From NCBI GenBank assembly GCA_022844225.1, contig JALHMC010000007.1:1-64000 (forward strand): a stretch of 64,000 nucleotides of DNA, read 5' to 3'. Below the pieces are notes generated by a model. It made no database searches. It saw nothing but the letters and a program-made list of their open reading frames with translations, and had not been told where the DNA came from. Below are positions 55,457-64,000 of the stretch, piece by piece. Origin of the DNA: Hyphomicrobiaceae bacterium (GTDB taxonomy: Bacteria; Pseudomonadota; Alphaproteobacteria; Rhizobiales; Hyphomicrobiaceae). A program made the position numbers and the translations under genes. Within the stretch, counting starts at the first letter, position 1. Each line of letters opens with the position of its first letter.

Positions 55457-56470
55457 CTACTTGATGCTCTGAATGTGATCGACCATCGCCTTGGCGCTCT
55501 TGCCGGCTGGCGTTGCGTAGAACTCTTCGTAAACGCCCTTGGCAGCAGCGAGGAACGGCGCCGGATCGGGCTTGGTGATCGTCACACCCTTCTCTTTGAC
55601 AAGGTCCTGGATGCTCTTGTCCTCGTCGAGGATGAACTTCCTGTTGAAAGCCCGCGCGTGGACCCAGGCCTCGTCGACGGCCTTCTTATCGGCATCGTCG
55701 AGCTTGGCGTAAGACGCTTTGGACATGATGAGCGCTATGCACTGATGCGTATGTCGCACATCGGCCACGAACTTCACGATATCGTAGAACTTGTTGTGAT
55801 AGAAAGTATTGATACCGCCCTCGGCGAAATCGATCACTTTGGTCTGCAGCGACGTGGCGACCTCCGGCCAAGCGATCGGCGTCGAAATGGCGCCCAGCGC
55901 CTTAAAGGTTGCAACGAGGATCTTGTCCTCCTGAACCCGAACTTTCTTGCCCTTGACGTCGTCCAGCCCCTCGATCTTGCCGTGGCCGTAAATCCCTCGA
56001 TAGCCGGCGGCGAAGAAGCCGATCAGCTTGAAGCCCTTTTTGTCGAGCACGTCGGCATAGTATTTCTGCAGCGTGTCCGAGCCGTCGAGTGCCTTGTAGA
56101 CGTGGTCGTAATCGCGGAAAATGTAGGGCAGCTGGAAGACCGACAACTCCGGGACGAGCGTTGACAGCGGGGCTGTCGTAATCGGCCCCATATCGACCGC
56201 GCCGAGCTGGATCTGCTGGGCGACCTCGCGCTCGCCACCTAGCGCCGCCGAATGGTGATGGATCGTCTTCAACTTGCCGCCGGAAAGCTCGGCAAGCTTA
56301 TCGATAAACGCTTGTGCCGACTGCGACGTCCCGTGTTTCGGCGGGTTGGCGTTGCCCATTGTCAGTTCTTTGGTCTGGGCGAAAACGGGTCCCCCGGCCA
56401 GGAGCGCCAACAGACAAGCAATTGTCGCTATAGAGGCACCACGCGCACCGGCGCGCCACAATATCGGCAT
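55457..56470 (-). CDS. TRAP transporter substrate-binding protein (DctP)
   Basis: 337 residues. Signal peptide ends near V-F-A-Q. The conserved Arg in K-G-K-K-V-R-V-Q (substrate carboxylate binding) and the A-E-G-G-I-N-T-F-Y segment fit DctP. GGGAGG precedes the ATG. Ligand probably an organic acid; an amide-linked compound is possible given the amidase gene upstream in the same orientation. Confidence 0.93.
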   Translation of the reverse strand: MPILWRAGARGASIATIACLLALLAGGPVFAQTKELTMGNANPPKHGTSQSAQAFIDKLAELSGGKLKTIHHHSAALGGEREVAQQIQLGAVDMGPITTAPLSTLVPELSVFQLPYIFRDYDHVYKALDGSDTLQKYYADVLDKKGFKLIGFFAAGYRGIYGHGKIEGLDDVKGKKVRVQEDKILVATFKALGAISTPIAWPEVATSLQTKVIDFAEGGINTFYHNKFYDIVKFVADVRHTHQCIALIMSKASYAKLDDADKKAVDEAWVHARAFNRKFILDEDKSIQDLVKEKGVTITKPDPAPFLAAAKGVYEEFYATPAGKSAKAMVDHIQSIK

Positions 56471-56694
56471 ATGTAACCTCCCAAAACGTCTATCTCGAGG
56501 TCAGGCACAAGACGTCTTTCGACCGATCTGCCCGCCACGTCTGAGCTCTTCTGGGCTCCTGCGTCATCGTGCGCCTGATTGTCGCAAACGGTCAAGTCCG
56601 ACGTTGCGGGCGCGATCGTGCGCTCACCAGCAGGCGCGCTAATCGTCGCGAGACGGAATTCGAGACGCGCATCGCTGCTCCGACCGCGAGCATC

Positions 56695-58134
56695 TCAATC
56701 GAGGCCCGCAATCTTCGGCTTCAATTGGCCCCACGGCCGCGCCGCTTCGAACAAGGCTGCGACCCGCAACAACTGCTGGTCCGCACCGCGGCGGCCGACG
56801 AGCTGTATGGAAACTGGCAAGCCGTCCGAATGCATACCCGCCGGAAGAACGATGGCGGGATTGCCGGTGAGATTGAACGGATGCGTGTACGGGTACCAAG
56901 CTCGACGTACAGTATCGACCTTGCGGTTCTCGATTACGATCGGCTCGAACAGCGCCTCGTCGATCCCGAGCGCGGTGCGCGACAAGGCCGGCATGGCAAT
57001 GACATCGAAGCGCTCAAACCAATCTTGAACCTGGCGATATAGCTTCGTGCGCAGCATCAAAGCTCGCCCAACATCCTCGGCTTTCACATCCGTTCCGCGC
57101 TCCATCTGCGCCAACAAAGTGGGGCTCATGCGATCGCGCCACTTCGGTACCACGTCGGCAAATCGCGCATTCCACAAGGCCGTCGAAAGTGTGAGCCAGA
57201 ACGGCTCGGTCGGCTCGAGATCGTCTCCCATTGGTTCGACGATCGCGCCGAGGTCACCGAGAACGTGCGCGGAAGCCTCGCAGAGCGCCAAGACCTCGCT
57301 GTCGCAGACGGTGTTCGCGAGAAATGGGCGCCATGCGACGCGCATGCCTTTGAGATCGCCTTCGCCGCGGGCTGCATCAACGGAACCTGCGGCTGACATA
57401 CCGAACGAGTGCGGATCTGACGGATGCCAGCCGGCCATGGCCTCGAGCATCAGTGCGGTGTCCATCACCGTTCGCGTCGTTGGGGTGATGTAGCTCATGT
57501 TGGAGAAAGCATCGGGGGCGGTGTCGTGTGGAATCAGCCCAATCGACTGCTTCAGGCCTACGAGGCCGTTGGCAGCGGCCGGAATGCGCGTCGAGCCACC
57601 GGCGTCCGTCGCGACAGCAAGCGGTCCGATGCCGGCCGCGCAAGCAACCGCAGCGCCACCCGACGATCCTCCGGCCGTGCGCGTCTCGTCCCAGGCATTT
57701 CGCGTGCGGCCGAACAATGGCGCCTCGGTCCAGCACATGTGGCCGAACTCGGGCGTTGTCGTCTTGGCAAAGAGGATTGCCCCCGCCCCCTTGAGGCGCG
57801 CGACCGCGACCTGATCGACTGACGGAACGTTAGTCTCGTGAATGAGTGACCCGAACGTGGTCCTCACGCCGGCCGTATTGACGAGATCTTTCACATGCAG
57901 AGGCACGCCGTGTAGCGGCCCGAGCGGTTCGCCACGTTCCTGGCGCGCGTCTGCTGCAGCGGCATCCCGCAGCGCCTCATCCCCAGAGATCGTGATGAAG
58001 CAGTTGAGTATCGCCTGGGCCTTCTCTGCCCGCGCCAGGGTCGCCCGCATGACCTCCACGGCGGAGGTCCGCTTCTCACGGATCATGCGAGCGAGGGCGG
58101 CTGCAGATGCGAAGGCGACTTCATCGGTTGACAT
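56695..58134 (-). CDS. Amidase signature family amidase
   Basis: 479 residues. The Ser-cisSer-Lys triad is complete: Lys82 in H-V-K-D, cis-Ser in G-G-S-S-G-G (157-158) and nucleophile Ser181 in D-A-G-G-S-T-R-I-P. It hydrolyses an amide to acid and ammonia, or belongs to a related subgroup. GAGGA precedes the ATG. It is upstream of the TRAP genes on the same strand, 224 bases away, so may share their promoter control or substrate. Confidence 0.93.
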   Translation of the reverse strand: MSTDEVAFASAAALARMIREKRTSAVEVMRATLARAEKAQAILNCFITISGDEALRDAAAADARQERGEPLGPLHGVPLHVKDLVNTAGVRTTFGSLIHETNVPSVDQVAVARLKGAGAILFAKTTTPEFGHMCWTEAPLFGRTRNAWDETRTAGGSSGGAAVACAAGIGPLAVATDAGGSTRIPAAANGLVGLKQSIGLIPHDTAPDAFSNMSYITPTTRTVMDTALMLEAMAGWHPSDPHSFGMSAAGSVDAARGEGDLKGMRVAWRPFLANTVCDSEVLALCEASAHVLGDLGAIVEPMGDDLEPTEPFWLTLSTALWNARFADVVPKWRDRMSPTLLAQMERGTDVKAEDVGRALMLRTKLYRQVQDWFERFDVIAMPALSRTALGIDEALFEPIVIENRKVDTVRRAWYPYTHPFNLTGNPAIVLPAGMHSDGLPVSIQLVGRRGADQQLLRVAALFEAARPWGQLKPKIAGLD

Positions 58135-58278
58135 GGCGCGGGTCCTCGCGAGTTTCGCGCCATGCTACCAGTCGGCGGCAGTCCCCGTCAGTTTTCGATA
58201 TGGGACGCGTGCCGGCCCGCACACAGAATCAGCTGGCCGGCACTCATCGAAACTGGCAGCTGCCGCCACGACCTAACC

Positions 58279-58497
58279 CTACTCGCCGACGAGATCCAGA
58301 GGCTCGGGTTCGGGCCTGCCTACGGGCGCGGCATCACCGATCTGATCAAAGATCGACCTTGGCGCCGAATCACGGATATCCGTAAACACGCTCCGCGGTG
58401 CAGATTCGCCCAGTTGGTCCCACACGGACTTCGCACTCGCGGGATGAATGCCGAGTACGATCGCGGCCATCGCTGAATATGTAACCAACAGCTTCAT
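58279..58497 (-). CDS. Small exported protein with three 12-residue repeats
   Basis: 72 residues. A signal peptide (M-K-L-L-V then a hydrophobic core, cleavage near S-A-K at 21-23) is followed by three perfect-length tandem repeats: SVWDQLGESAPR (24-35), SVFTDIRDSAPR (36-47) and SIFDQIGDAAPV (48-59). The tail is Pro/Glu-rich. GGAGG lies a few bases before the ATG at 58497, and a TATAAT box is upstream. The repeat pattern S-[VI]-[WF]-x-x-[LI]-x-x-[SA]-A-P recalls short exported proteins seen in related bacteria, but no function is known to me. Confidence 0.75.
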   Translation of the reverse strand: MKLLVTYSAMAAIVLGIHPASAKSVWDQLGESAPRSVFTDIRDSAPRSIFDQIGDAAPVGRPEPEPLDLVGE

Positions 58498-58565
58498 AAT
58501 ACGCCTCCACTCAAACAATTTATTCAACATCAGTCGTATGAAATACGCCCCACCCCATAAAATCA

Positions 58566-58571
58566 TTATAG
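58566..58571 (-). promoter_or_regulatory. -10 box for the small exported protein gene
   Basis: A perfect TATAAT on the minus strand, about 70 bases before the start codon in an AT-rich stretch. A TTGTCA lies 14 bases upstream, shorter than the ideal 17, so the -35 assignment is uncertain. Confidence 0.4.
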
Positions 58572-58722
58572 CGTGAAACGTGCCTGACAATTAACGTCAC
58601 ACATTATCGACGTCAATAGCATCCAGAAAAAGTGATCGATCGACAGTCGTTTGCTCCAAGAACCAATCAATTCAAGAAACACGTCGCAAGCGAGCACTCC
58701 GCCACTTCCGTCGATGGACAAG

Positions 58723-59091
58723 TTATGCCGTCCTGGGTCTCGTCATCTTTGGGCGGCGAGACTGCTGGGCTCTTTGCGCTGCGCTCAAAGCCCGTCTGGC
58801 CCAATCAACGAGGTCGTCCGGCTCGTCGAGCAGCCGCTCGGGCACTCGCCAGTAACTCATGATGGTCGTTTGCCCCGTCCTCTTCATGTAGGCGAAGGGC
58901 ATCATTCCCTCGGCCTCAAAACTCGCGCGATTGCTTTCGTCAGCCTTCAAATAAAGATTACCGTCAGCAATCAGTCCAAACATCAATCCATCGAGAAAAA
59001 TTCCACCGCCTCCGAACATGCGTTTGACGACTACTGGCCCCAATGGCGCCAGCATGTCCTCGACCAGGTTTTTGATATCATGGTCGAGCAT
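58723..59091 (-). CDS. TfoX/Sxy family protein (N-terminal domain only)
   Basis: 122 residues: V-V-V-K-R-M-F-G-G-G-G-I-F-L-D-G and F-G-L-I-A-D-G-N-L-Y-L-K-A-D mark the TfoX N-terminal domain. The C-terminal TfoX domain of the competence regulator is absent, which is usual for these stand-alone forms. Role unclear; not evidence for competence. It ends with a basic tail. Confidence 0.88.
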   Translation of the reverse strand: MLDHDIKNLVEDMLAPLGPVVVKRMFGGGGIFLDGLMFGLIADGNLYLKADESNRASFEAEGMMPFAYMKRTGQTTIMSYWRVPERLLDEPDDLVDWARRALSAAQRAQQSRRPKMTRPRTA

Positions 59092-59135
59092 GACGATAGC
59101 GACTCACTGGAGGCGATCCGATTCTAGGGGACCTA

Positions 59136-59708
59136 TCAGAAAGAACTGCCGGGCTGCTTCAGGAATGCGAGTTCCTCGGGAGTCGATTCGCGTGCCAGCA
59201 CGTCATTGCGATGCGGGAAGCGACCGAAGCGCCGGATGATTTCCAGGTGAGCAACCGCATACCGGTCGAGTTCGGCATCGCCGAGCCCTGCGATCAGCGC
59301 AACAGAGCGCTCCTGATCGGCGAGATCTTCGCTGTGCTCGAACGGCAGGTAGAGGAACAGGCGTCCGTACTTGTCGAACTCCCGGTCAAAGCCCAACATG
59401 ATGGCCTTGCGCGCCACAGACAAAGCCTTGGCGTCGCTTGCGAAGGCCTTCGGCGAACCGCGAAACATGTTGCGCGAGAACTGGTCGATCACGATCACGG
59501 TCGAAAGCGCTCGATGCGCTGATGCTACAGCCTCATCAACAGTAATAGCGCTGACGTCGGCATGGACAACGGAGAAGCGCCTCCCGATCTCAACATCCAG
59601 AGCTTCGTCCCGTTTGAATCGCGCCTCGGCCGGCGTCTCCTCAAGCCAGAAGCGGATCACCTCGCCCACCCAAGCCGGCTCATCGCCGGTGATGGTCGCA
59701 GACGTCAC
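59136..59708 (-). CDS. DUF924 family protein
   Basis: 190 residues. V-I-R-F-W near the start, the V-I-V-I-D-Q-F-S-R-N-M-F-R-G motif, F-L-Y-L-P-F-E-H-S-E-D, and F-G-R-F-P-H-R-N are the DUF924 hallmarks; the fold is TPR-like. A GTG start at 59708 overlaps the stop of the Fe-S assembly gene (GTGA), so both are translated together. Function unknown. Confidence 0.88.
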   Translation of the reverse strand: MTSATITGDEPAWVGEVIRFWLEETPAEARFKRDEALDVEIGRRFSVVHADVSAITVDEAVASAHRALSTVIVIDQFSRNMFRGSPKAFASDAKALSVARKAIMLGFDREFDKYGRLFLYLPFEHSEDLADQERSVALIAGLGDAELDRYAVAHLEIIRRFGRFPHRNDVLARESTPEELAFLKQPGSSF

Positions 59709-60112
59709 TGCTCGAGAGCCTCGAGCTTGTCCCTGGACGCGGGCACCAGGTTGACGCTCTCGCCACAACCGCAGGCGCTCGATTGGTTCGGATTGTTGAA
59801 AACGAACTGCGAGGCGAGCTTGTCGACCTTCCAGTCCATTTGAGTCCCGAGAAGGAAGAGCACGGCTTGCGGGTCGACGATGACGCGAGCCCCATCCTGC
59901 TCCACGACCTCATCGAATTTCGAGACGGTTTCAACCCAATCGAGGGTGTACTCCATCCCGGCACATCCGCCCTTCTTCACGCCAATCTTGAGACCGGCAA
60001 CGGTCGGGCCCTTTGCTGCCATCAGTTTGCGCACTCTCTCGACCGCAGCCGGGGTCATGGTCATGACCTTGGGGCGAGGACGGGGGGTACGGGGGATCGA
60101 GGAAGTAGACAT
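59705..60112 (-). CDS. A-type iron-sulfur cluster assembly protein (IscA/SufA/ErpA family)
   Basis: 135 residues with a ~14-residue extension. The three conserved cysteines are Cys50 (G-G-C-A-G-M) and Cys114/Cys116 (S-A-C-G-C-G). It carries or builds [2Fe-2S]/[4Fe-4S] clusters for target proteins. No suf or isc genes are adjacent; DUF924 follows with overlapping start. Confidence 0.93.
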   Translation of the reverse strand: MSTSSIPRTPRPRPKVMTMTPAAVERVRKLMAAKGPTVAGLKIGVKKGGCAGMEYTLDWVETVSKFDEVVEQDGARVIVDPQAVLFLLGTQMDWKVDKLASQFVFNNPNQSSACGCGESVNLVPASRDKLEALEQ

Positions 60113-60238
60113 TGTTCAGATAAATCCTTCGGTTCAAGGCCGACGATTTCCGATACTCAATATAGTGTATTCAGCGGTCTCGTGCAGCAAGGATGCTCAC
60201 GGCCTGCTGAAGTTTGGCTGATCAGATTGGTGGTGCTC

Positions 60239-60850
60239 ATGCAACGCTCACCTGAGTTGGGTGGTTTCCTCGCTCACCTTCGACTGGCGATCGCCGCACG
60301 GGTTGAAGTCGGCTCGCCTGCCGCTCGAGCCATGGTGAGGGTGAACGCGGCTTTGGCCGAGCCGGCGCCTAGGCCCGACGCGCCACGTCCTTTCACCTTG
60401 CCGGCTTGCGAGCATTTGTCGCGCGCAATCTCCATCGCTCAGGCTGGCCCAGAAGATCTGGCACGTATCGCCGATTGCATTGCAGCTCTCGCACCGGCGC
60501 TGGCATGGCGGTTGAAGCCCAGCGACGATCCCGTATTCAGCAGAGGCCACGCCAATGTCGACATCGTCGGACCGGCGGCTGAAGCCTTGGAGCGGCGTGA
60601 TGACGTGCGCATCGGCATGAGCCTGATGGCGCCGGGTATCACCTACCCCGATCACCAGCATCCTCCGGAAGAAGTCTACCTCGTGCTCTCCGCGGGCGAT
60701 TGGCGACAAGACGCGAGAGCCTGGCACAGCCCCAGACTTGGAGGCATTGTCTACAATCCACCGGACATCATCCACGCCATGCGTTCCTCAGCCTCCGAGC
60801 CCCTGCTCGCCGTCTGGTGTCTGCCGCTAGAGGCGGCTCAGACTCATTGA
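60239..60850 (+). CDS. DMSP lyase-like cupin protein
   Basis: 203 residues. The C-terminal half has the cupin metal site of DddL/DddQ-type dimethylsulfoniopropionate lyases: His139 and His141 in D-H-Q-H-P-P-E-E-V-Y with Glu145, and a second motif with His179 in P-P-D-I-I-H-A-M. The N-terminal half is helical. These enzymes cleave DMSP to dimethyl sulfide and acrylate, but the family also has members with other substrates. The ATG at 60239 follows a GGTGG stretch. It lies 54 bases before purL. Confidence 0.75.
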   Translation: MQRSPELGGFLAHLRLAIAARVEVGSPAARAMVRVNAALAEPAPRPDAPRPFTLPACEHLSRAISIAQAGPEDLARIADCIAALAPALAWRLKPSDDPVFSRGHANVDIVGPAAEALERRDDVRIGMSLMAPGITYPDHQHPPEEVYLVLSAGDWRQDARAWHSPRLGGIVYNPPDIIHAMRSSASEPLLAVWCLPLEAAQTH

Positions 60851-60904
60851 GCTTGCCGGAAGCGACAAATGCCTCGCGGCCCGCTATAAGCCCGGCACCC
60901 AGCA

Positions 60905-63139
60905 ATGACAGCCGGCTATCCCTCCATGAGCGCCAATTACCCCGCCATCACTCCCGAGGTCGTCGCCGCCCATGGCTTCAAGGGCGACGAGTACCAGCGC
61001 CTGCTTGCCATCCTGGAGCGCCAACCGTCGTTTCTCGAGCTCGGCATATTCTCGGTGATGTGGTCGGAGCACTGCTCCTATAAGTCGACGCGTTACTGGC
61101 TGCGGCAACTACCGACGAGCGGCCCGCAGGTGATCCAGGGCCCCGGCGAGAATGCCGGCGTCGTCGACTTGGGCGACGGCGACGCGGCCGTCTTCAAGAT
61201 GGAGAGCCACAACCATCCTTCGTTCATCGAGCCCTACCAAGGCGCTGCAACCGGCGTTGGCGGGATCATGCGCGACGTCTTCACGATGGGCGCGCGTCCC
61301 GTCGCCAACCTCAATGCTCTCCGCTTCGGGGCGCCGGAGCATCCGCGCACTCGCCATCTCGTGTCGGGCGTGGTGCGCGGCATCGGTGGCTACGGCAATT
61401 GCGTCGGCGTACCGACAGTCGGTGGCGAGACCAACTTCGACGCCGCCTACAACAACAACATCCTCGTCAACGCCATGTGCGTCGGCCTCGCCAGAACCGA
61501 CAAGATCTTTTATTCGGCCGCAAAGGGCGTCGGCCTCCCCGTCGTCTACGTCGGCTCGAAGACAGGCCGCGACGGCATTCACGGGGCCACCATGGCCTCG
61601 ACCGAGTTTGACGACAAATCGGCCGAGAAGCGCCCGACGGTGCAGGTCGGAGATCCTTTTACCGAGAAACTGCTGATCGAGGCCTGCCTCGAGCTGATGG
61701 CGACCGACGTGATCATCGCCATTCAGGACATGGGTGCGGCAGGTCTCACGTCTTCCACCTCGGAGATGGCCGACAAGGGCGGCGTCGGCATCGATCTCGA
61801 TCTCGATCACGTCCCGCAGCGCGAGACGGAGATGACCGCCTACGAGATGATGCTCTCGGAGAGCCAAGAGCGCATGTTGATGATCCTGAAGCCCGGTCGC
61901 GAGCCGGAAGCCGAGGCGATCTTCAGGAAGTGGGGGCTCGATTTCGCCGTCATTGGCCGGACCACGGACACAGGCCGGCTGATTGTCAAACACAAAGGCG
62001 TGGTCGAGGCCGACCTTCCCGTCGACAAGCTCGCAAACTCGGCGCCCGTCTACGAGCGCCCTTGGGTGCCGACACCCACGCCGAAACTGATCCTGCCCGA
62101 GTGGGTCCCCGCACCGAATGCGATCCTCACCTGCCTCGATCGCATGATGGGTACGCCCCAGCTCTGTTCGCGGCGCTGGATCTGGGAGCAGTACGATCAC
62201 ACCGTCATGGGTGACACCATCCAGCGCCCCGGCGGCGACGCGGCGGTCGTACGGGTGCACGGCACGTCGAAAGCGATCGCCGCGACCTGTGACGTAACCC
62301 CGCGCTACTGCCTCGCCGATCCCAAGATGGGCACCAAGCAGGCCGTCGTCGAGACATGGCGCAACCTGACGGCCGTCGGCGCCGAGCCTCTCGCGATCAC
62401 CGACAACATGAACTTTGCCAGCCCTGAGCGTCCCGAGGTCATGGGCCAGTTCGTCGGTTCGGTCGAAGGCATGAAGGAGGCATGTCTTGCCCTCTCGTAC
62501 CCGGTCGTTTCCGGCAACTGCTCGCTTTACAACGAAACGAACGGCAAGGGCATTCCACCCACTCCCGCAATCGGCGGCGTGGGTCTCATCCGCGATATTG
62601 AACGGACTGCCGATATCCGCTTGAAGCACGACGGTGATCTGATCGTCTTGATCGGTCGTGAGCAGGGCCACCTCGGCCAGTCCCTTTACCAGCTGATCGA
62701 GACCGGCAAGAGTGAGGGCGCTCCGCCGCCTGTCGACCTCGCCGACGAACTCAAAGCGGGCAACCTCGTGCGTTCGCTCATTCGCGAGGGCAAAACCAAT
62801 ACGGTGCATGACATCTCCGACGGCGGCCTGCTGGTTGCACTGGCCGAGATGGCGATGGCCGGCGGTAAGGGTGTCGAACTGTTCCCCCACGAGGGTCGGC
62901 TGCCGGCTCACGCCATCTGGTTCGGCGAAGACCAAGGCCGCTACCTGATCGCCTGCCAGCCTTCGACAGCCGAAGAAATTGCGGAGCGGGCCCGCCTGCT
63001 GGCGCTTTCGGCACGGATCGTCGGCCGCGTCGGCGGGGAGGCGTTGACACTAAAGGGCGAGCAGCCCCTGCCCCTGGCGCAGCTCCGCAAGGTGCACGAG
63101 GCTTGGTTGCCCAGCTTCATGGCGGGGGAGATCGGGTAG
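60905..63139 (+). CDS. purL: Phosphoribosylformylglycinamidine synthase subunit PurL
   Basis: 744 residues, the small (multi-subunit) PurL type. [12 protein letters not shown], the ATP-binding E-S-H-N-H-P-S, and D-M-G-A-A-G-L-T are conserved. With PurS and PurQ, which are not in the window, it makes FGAM in purine synthesis. The ATG at 60905 has no clear ribosome-binding site; 60926 is an alternative start. Confidence 0.96.
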   Translation: MTAGYPSMSANYPAITPEVVAAHGFKGDEYQRLLAILERQPSFLELGIFSVMWSEHCSYKSTRYWLRQLPTSGPQVIQGPGENAGVVDLGDGDAAVFKMESHNHPSFIEPYQGAATGVGGIMRDVFTMGARPVANLNALRFGAPEHPRTRHLVSGVVRGIGGYGNCVGVPTVGGETNFDAAYNNNILVNAMCVGLARTDKIFYSAAKGVGLPVVYVGSKTGRDGIHGATMASTEFDDKSAEKRPTVQVGDPFTEKLLIEACLELMATDVIIAIQDMGAAGLTSSTSEMADKGGVGIDLDLDHVPQRETEMTAYEMMLSESQERMLMILKPGREPEAEAIFRKWGLDFAVIGRTTDTGRLIVKHKGVVEADLPVDKLANSAPVYERPWVPTPTPKLILPEWVPAPNAILTCLDRMMGTPQLCSRRWIWEQYDHTVMGDTIQRPGGDAAVVRVHGTSKAIAATCDVTPRYCLADPKMGTKQAVVETWRNLTAVGAEPLAITDNMNFASPERPEVMGQFVGSVEGMKEACLALSYPVVSGNCSLYNETNGKGIPPTPAIGGVGLIRDIERTADIRLKHDGDLIVLIGREQGHLGQSLYQLIETGKSEGAPPPVDLADELKAGNLVRSLIREGKTNTVHDISDGGLLVALAEMAMAGGKGVELFPHEGRLPAHAIWFGEDQGRYLIACQPSTAEEIAERARLLALSARIVGRVGGEALTLKGEQPLPLAQLRKVHEAWLPSFMAGEIG

Positions 63140-63322
63140 CGCGGGCTCGGGCCCGGCAGCGAGATTGCAGTCGGCTCGTCAGCTCCTTATTGAGCTTGCC
63201 AAGACGCTCAGCCGCAAGAGTTACGATGTGTTCAGCCGATTGGGCTATCTTGCTGAATGAACGTAACCCATCGGCGCCCTCAAATCACAGCAGGGCCCGC
63301 GAGCCTTGTCGAGTGATCTGCC

Positions 63323-63865
63323 GTGCTCAGCGTGTTCGGATTGGGTGTCTTCGCCTTTCTTTTCTTCGGCATGCTTTGGCGGACCGCCGTCCGTTGGCGC
63401 TATCTGGCAGCCAGATATGCCGGCCAAACGGGCAGAGCCATCGAGACGCGGCGCATGCAGAACGGCGTGCTGCTCGGCCTGAGCGGTTACAATTCTGTGA
63501 AGGGCATCATCAATATCGGCGTTCATCCGAACGGCATCTCGTTCCGGATCATGCCGCCATTCTCTTTGTTTCATGACCCGCTCTTCATCCCCTACGGCGA
63601 CATCCGGGGGTGGAAAACGACCTGGTACCTCGACTCGCGCTCTGTCGAGCTCGAGTTCCGCAATGCGCCCGACGTGAAAATGGTGGTGCCTGCGGATCAG
63701 GCCGAATGGATGCAGAAATTCGCTGGCCAGAAGATGGTTCTGCACGATGCCACGCCCCCGGACGGCAAAGCGGGCCGCGGTTGGTATGCCTTCGTGCTGA
63801 TCTATGCGGTCATCTCGCTGCTCATGCTCGTCGTGCTGACGGGGATATTCTTGGCCCGAGCGTAG
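63323..63865 (+). CDS. Small membrane protein of unknown function
   Basis: 180 residues. Two hydrophobic helices, one at the N terminus (about 1-20) and one at the C terminus (about 153-178), enclose a soluble domain that reads H-P-N-G-I-S-F and P-L-F-I-P-Y-G-D-I-R-G-W in a beta-rich, PH-like pattern. The start is a GTG at 63323 with a weak ribosome-binding site. Not recognised. Confidence 0.7.
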   Translation: MLSVFGLGVFAFLFFGMLWRTAVRWRYLAARYAGQTGRAIETRRMQNGVLLGLSGYNSVKGIINIGVHPNGISFRIMPPFSLFHDPLFIPYGDIRGWKTTWYLDSRSVELEFRNAPDVKMVVPADQAEWMQKFAGQKMVLHDATPPDGKAGRGWYAFVLIYAVISLLMLVVLTGIFLARA

Positions 63866-63873
63866 GCAAAGTC

Positions 63874-64000
63874 ATGAAACTCGTTCCACTGCCAACTGTC
63901 GTCGTCTCGCGCCGCGCGCGTCACCCGGGCGATAATTGGGCGATGGCCCGCAGCTGGCTCGGAGGCGCACCTCGGCTGGGACGCATGCCGTGGCCGCGCG
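63874..64000 (+). CDS. DUF1963 (YwqG-like) protein, N-terminal part
   Basis: The first 42 codons before the window edge; ATG 63874. The stretch S-W-L-G-G-A-P-R-L and the following M-P-W-P-R match the opening of DUF1963/YwqG proteins (S-x-x-G-G-x-P-x-L...W-P). It follows 8 bases after the previous stop, so probably shares its transcript. Function unknown. Confidence 0.65.
   Translation, partial: MKLVPLPTVVVSRRARHPGDNWAMARSWLGGAPRLGRMPWPR

Noticed and set aside
61109-62935. Long leftward open frame (608 codons) opposite purL
   Set aside because: Shadow of an unmistakable purL gene; no family motifs of its own.

Overview
The window looks like chromosomal DNA of an alphaproteobacterium, most likely of the order Hyphomicrobiales (Rhizobiales). 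The evidence is high GC content, a separate F1 ATP synthase operon (atpHAGD-C) without F0 genes, an RpoH-type sigma factor with the usual alphaproteobacterial start, DUF1285 and DUF6476 proteins, a MoxR/DUF58/DUF4159 cluster, and a recA promoter carrying an alphaproteobacterial-type LexA site. No insertion sequence, prophage, integrase or CRISPR array was seen. The species cannot be named from sequence reading alone.

Layout. 1-173 is the start of a leftward 2Fe-2S subunit gene of the CO dehydrogenase/xanthine oxidase type. 174-1052 has no convincing gene but holds a leftward intrinsic terminator. 1053-3597 is an unrecognised two-gene unit: a short membrane/coiled-coil protein and a long protein with the same N-terminal module followed by kinesin-light-chain-like TPR repeats. 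3621-5697 has a flavin monooxygenase-like protein and DUF1285, divergent from the moxR-DUF58-BatA/DUF4159-membrane protein operon (5858-13038). 13043-19473 runs leftward: SMP-30 lactonase, membrane fatty acid hydroxylase/sterol desaturase, a decayed enoyl-CoA hydratase, DUF35 plus thiolase-like protein, an SDR, and a serine palmitoyltransferase-like PLP enzyme. tRNA-Glu, DUF6476, a pseudouridine synthase, rpoH and an SDR follow.

24017-29286 is the leftward F1 ATP synthase operon, with a small Cys-rich protein gene between atpD and atpC. 29601-38371 is a mixed region: 2-hydroxyacid dehydrogenase, KDPG aldolase, an orphan peptide-type ABC binding protein, an App1-like phosphatase, two unknown genes, an EamA exporter, an Lrp/AsnC regulator and a GNAT enzyme. 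recA and queC follow. 40834-45675 is a GntR/PhyH pair divergent from an altronate dehydratase-family gene, an SRPBCC protein and a second EamA exporter. 45789-48182 encodes a penicillin-binding protein 1-type enzyme.

48204-51403 is a leftward marR-emrA-emrB-type efflux operon. 52321-58134 groups an LLM flavin oxidoreductase with a TRAP transporter (P, Q, M) and an amidase, suggesting uptake and breakdown of an organic acid or amide. The right end has a tiny exported protein made of three 12-residue repeats, a TfoX-N protein, DUF924, an A-type Fe-S assembly protein, a DMSP-lyase-like cupin, purL, a small membrane protein and the start of a DUF1963 gene.

The least explained elements are the paralogous TM/coiled-coil/TPR pair at 1053-3597, the orphan terminator at 326-353, the Cys-less thiolase with its DUF35 partner, the small Cys-rich gene inside the atp operon, the triple-repeat exported peptide, and the unknown pair at 34512-35843.
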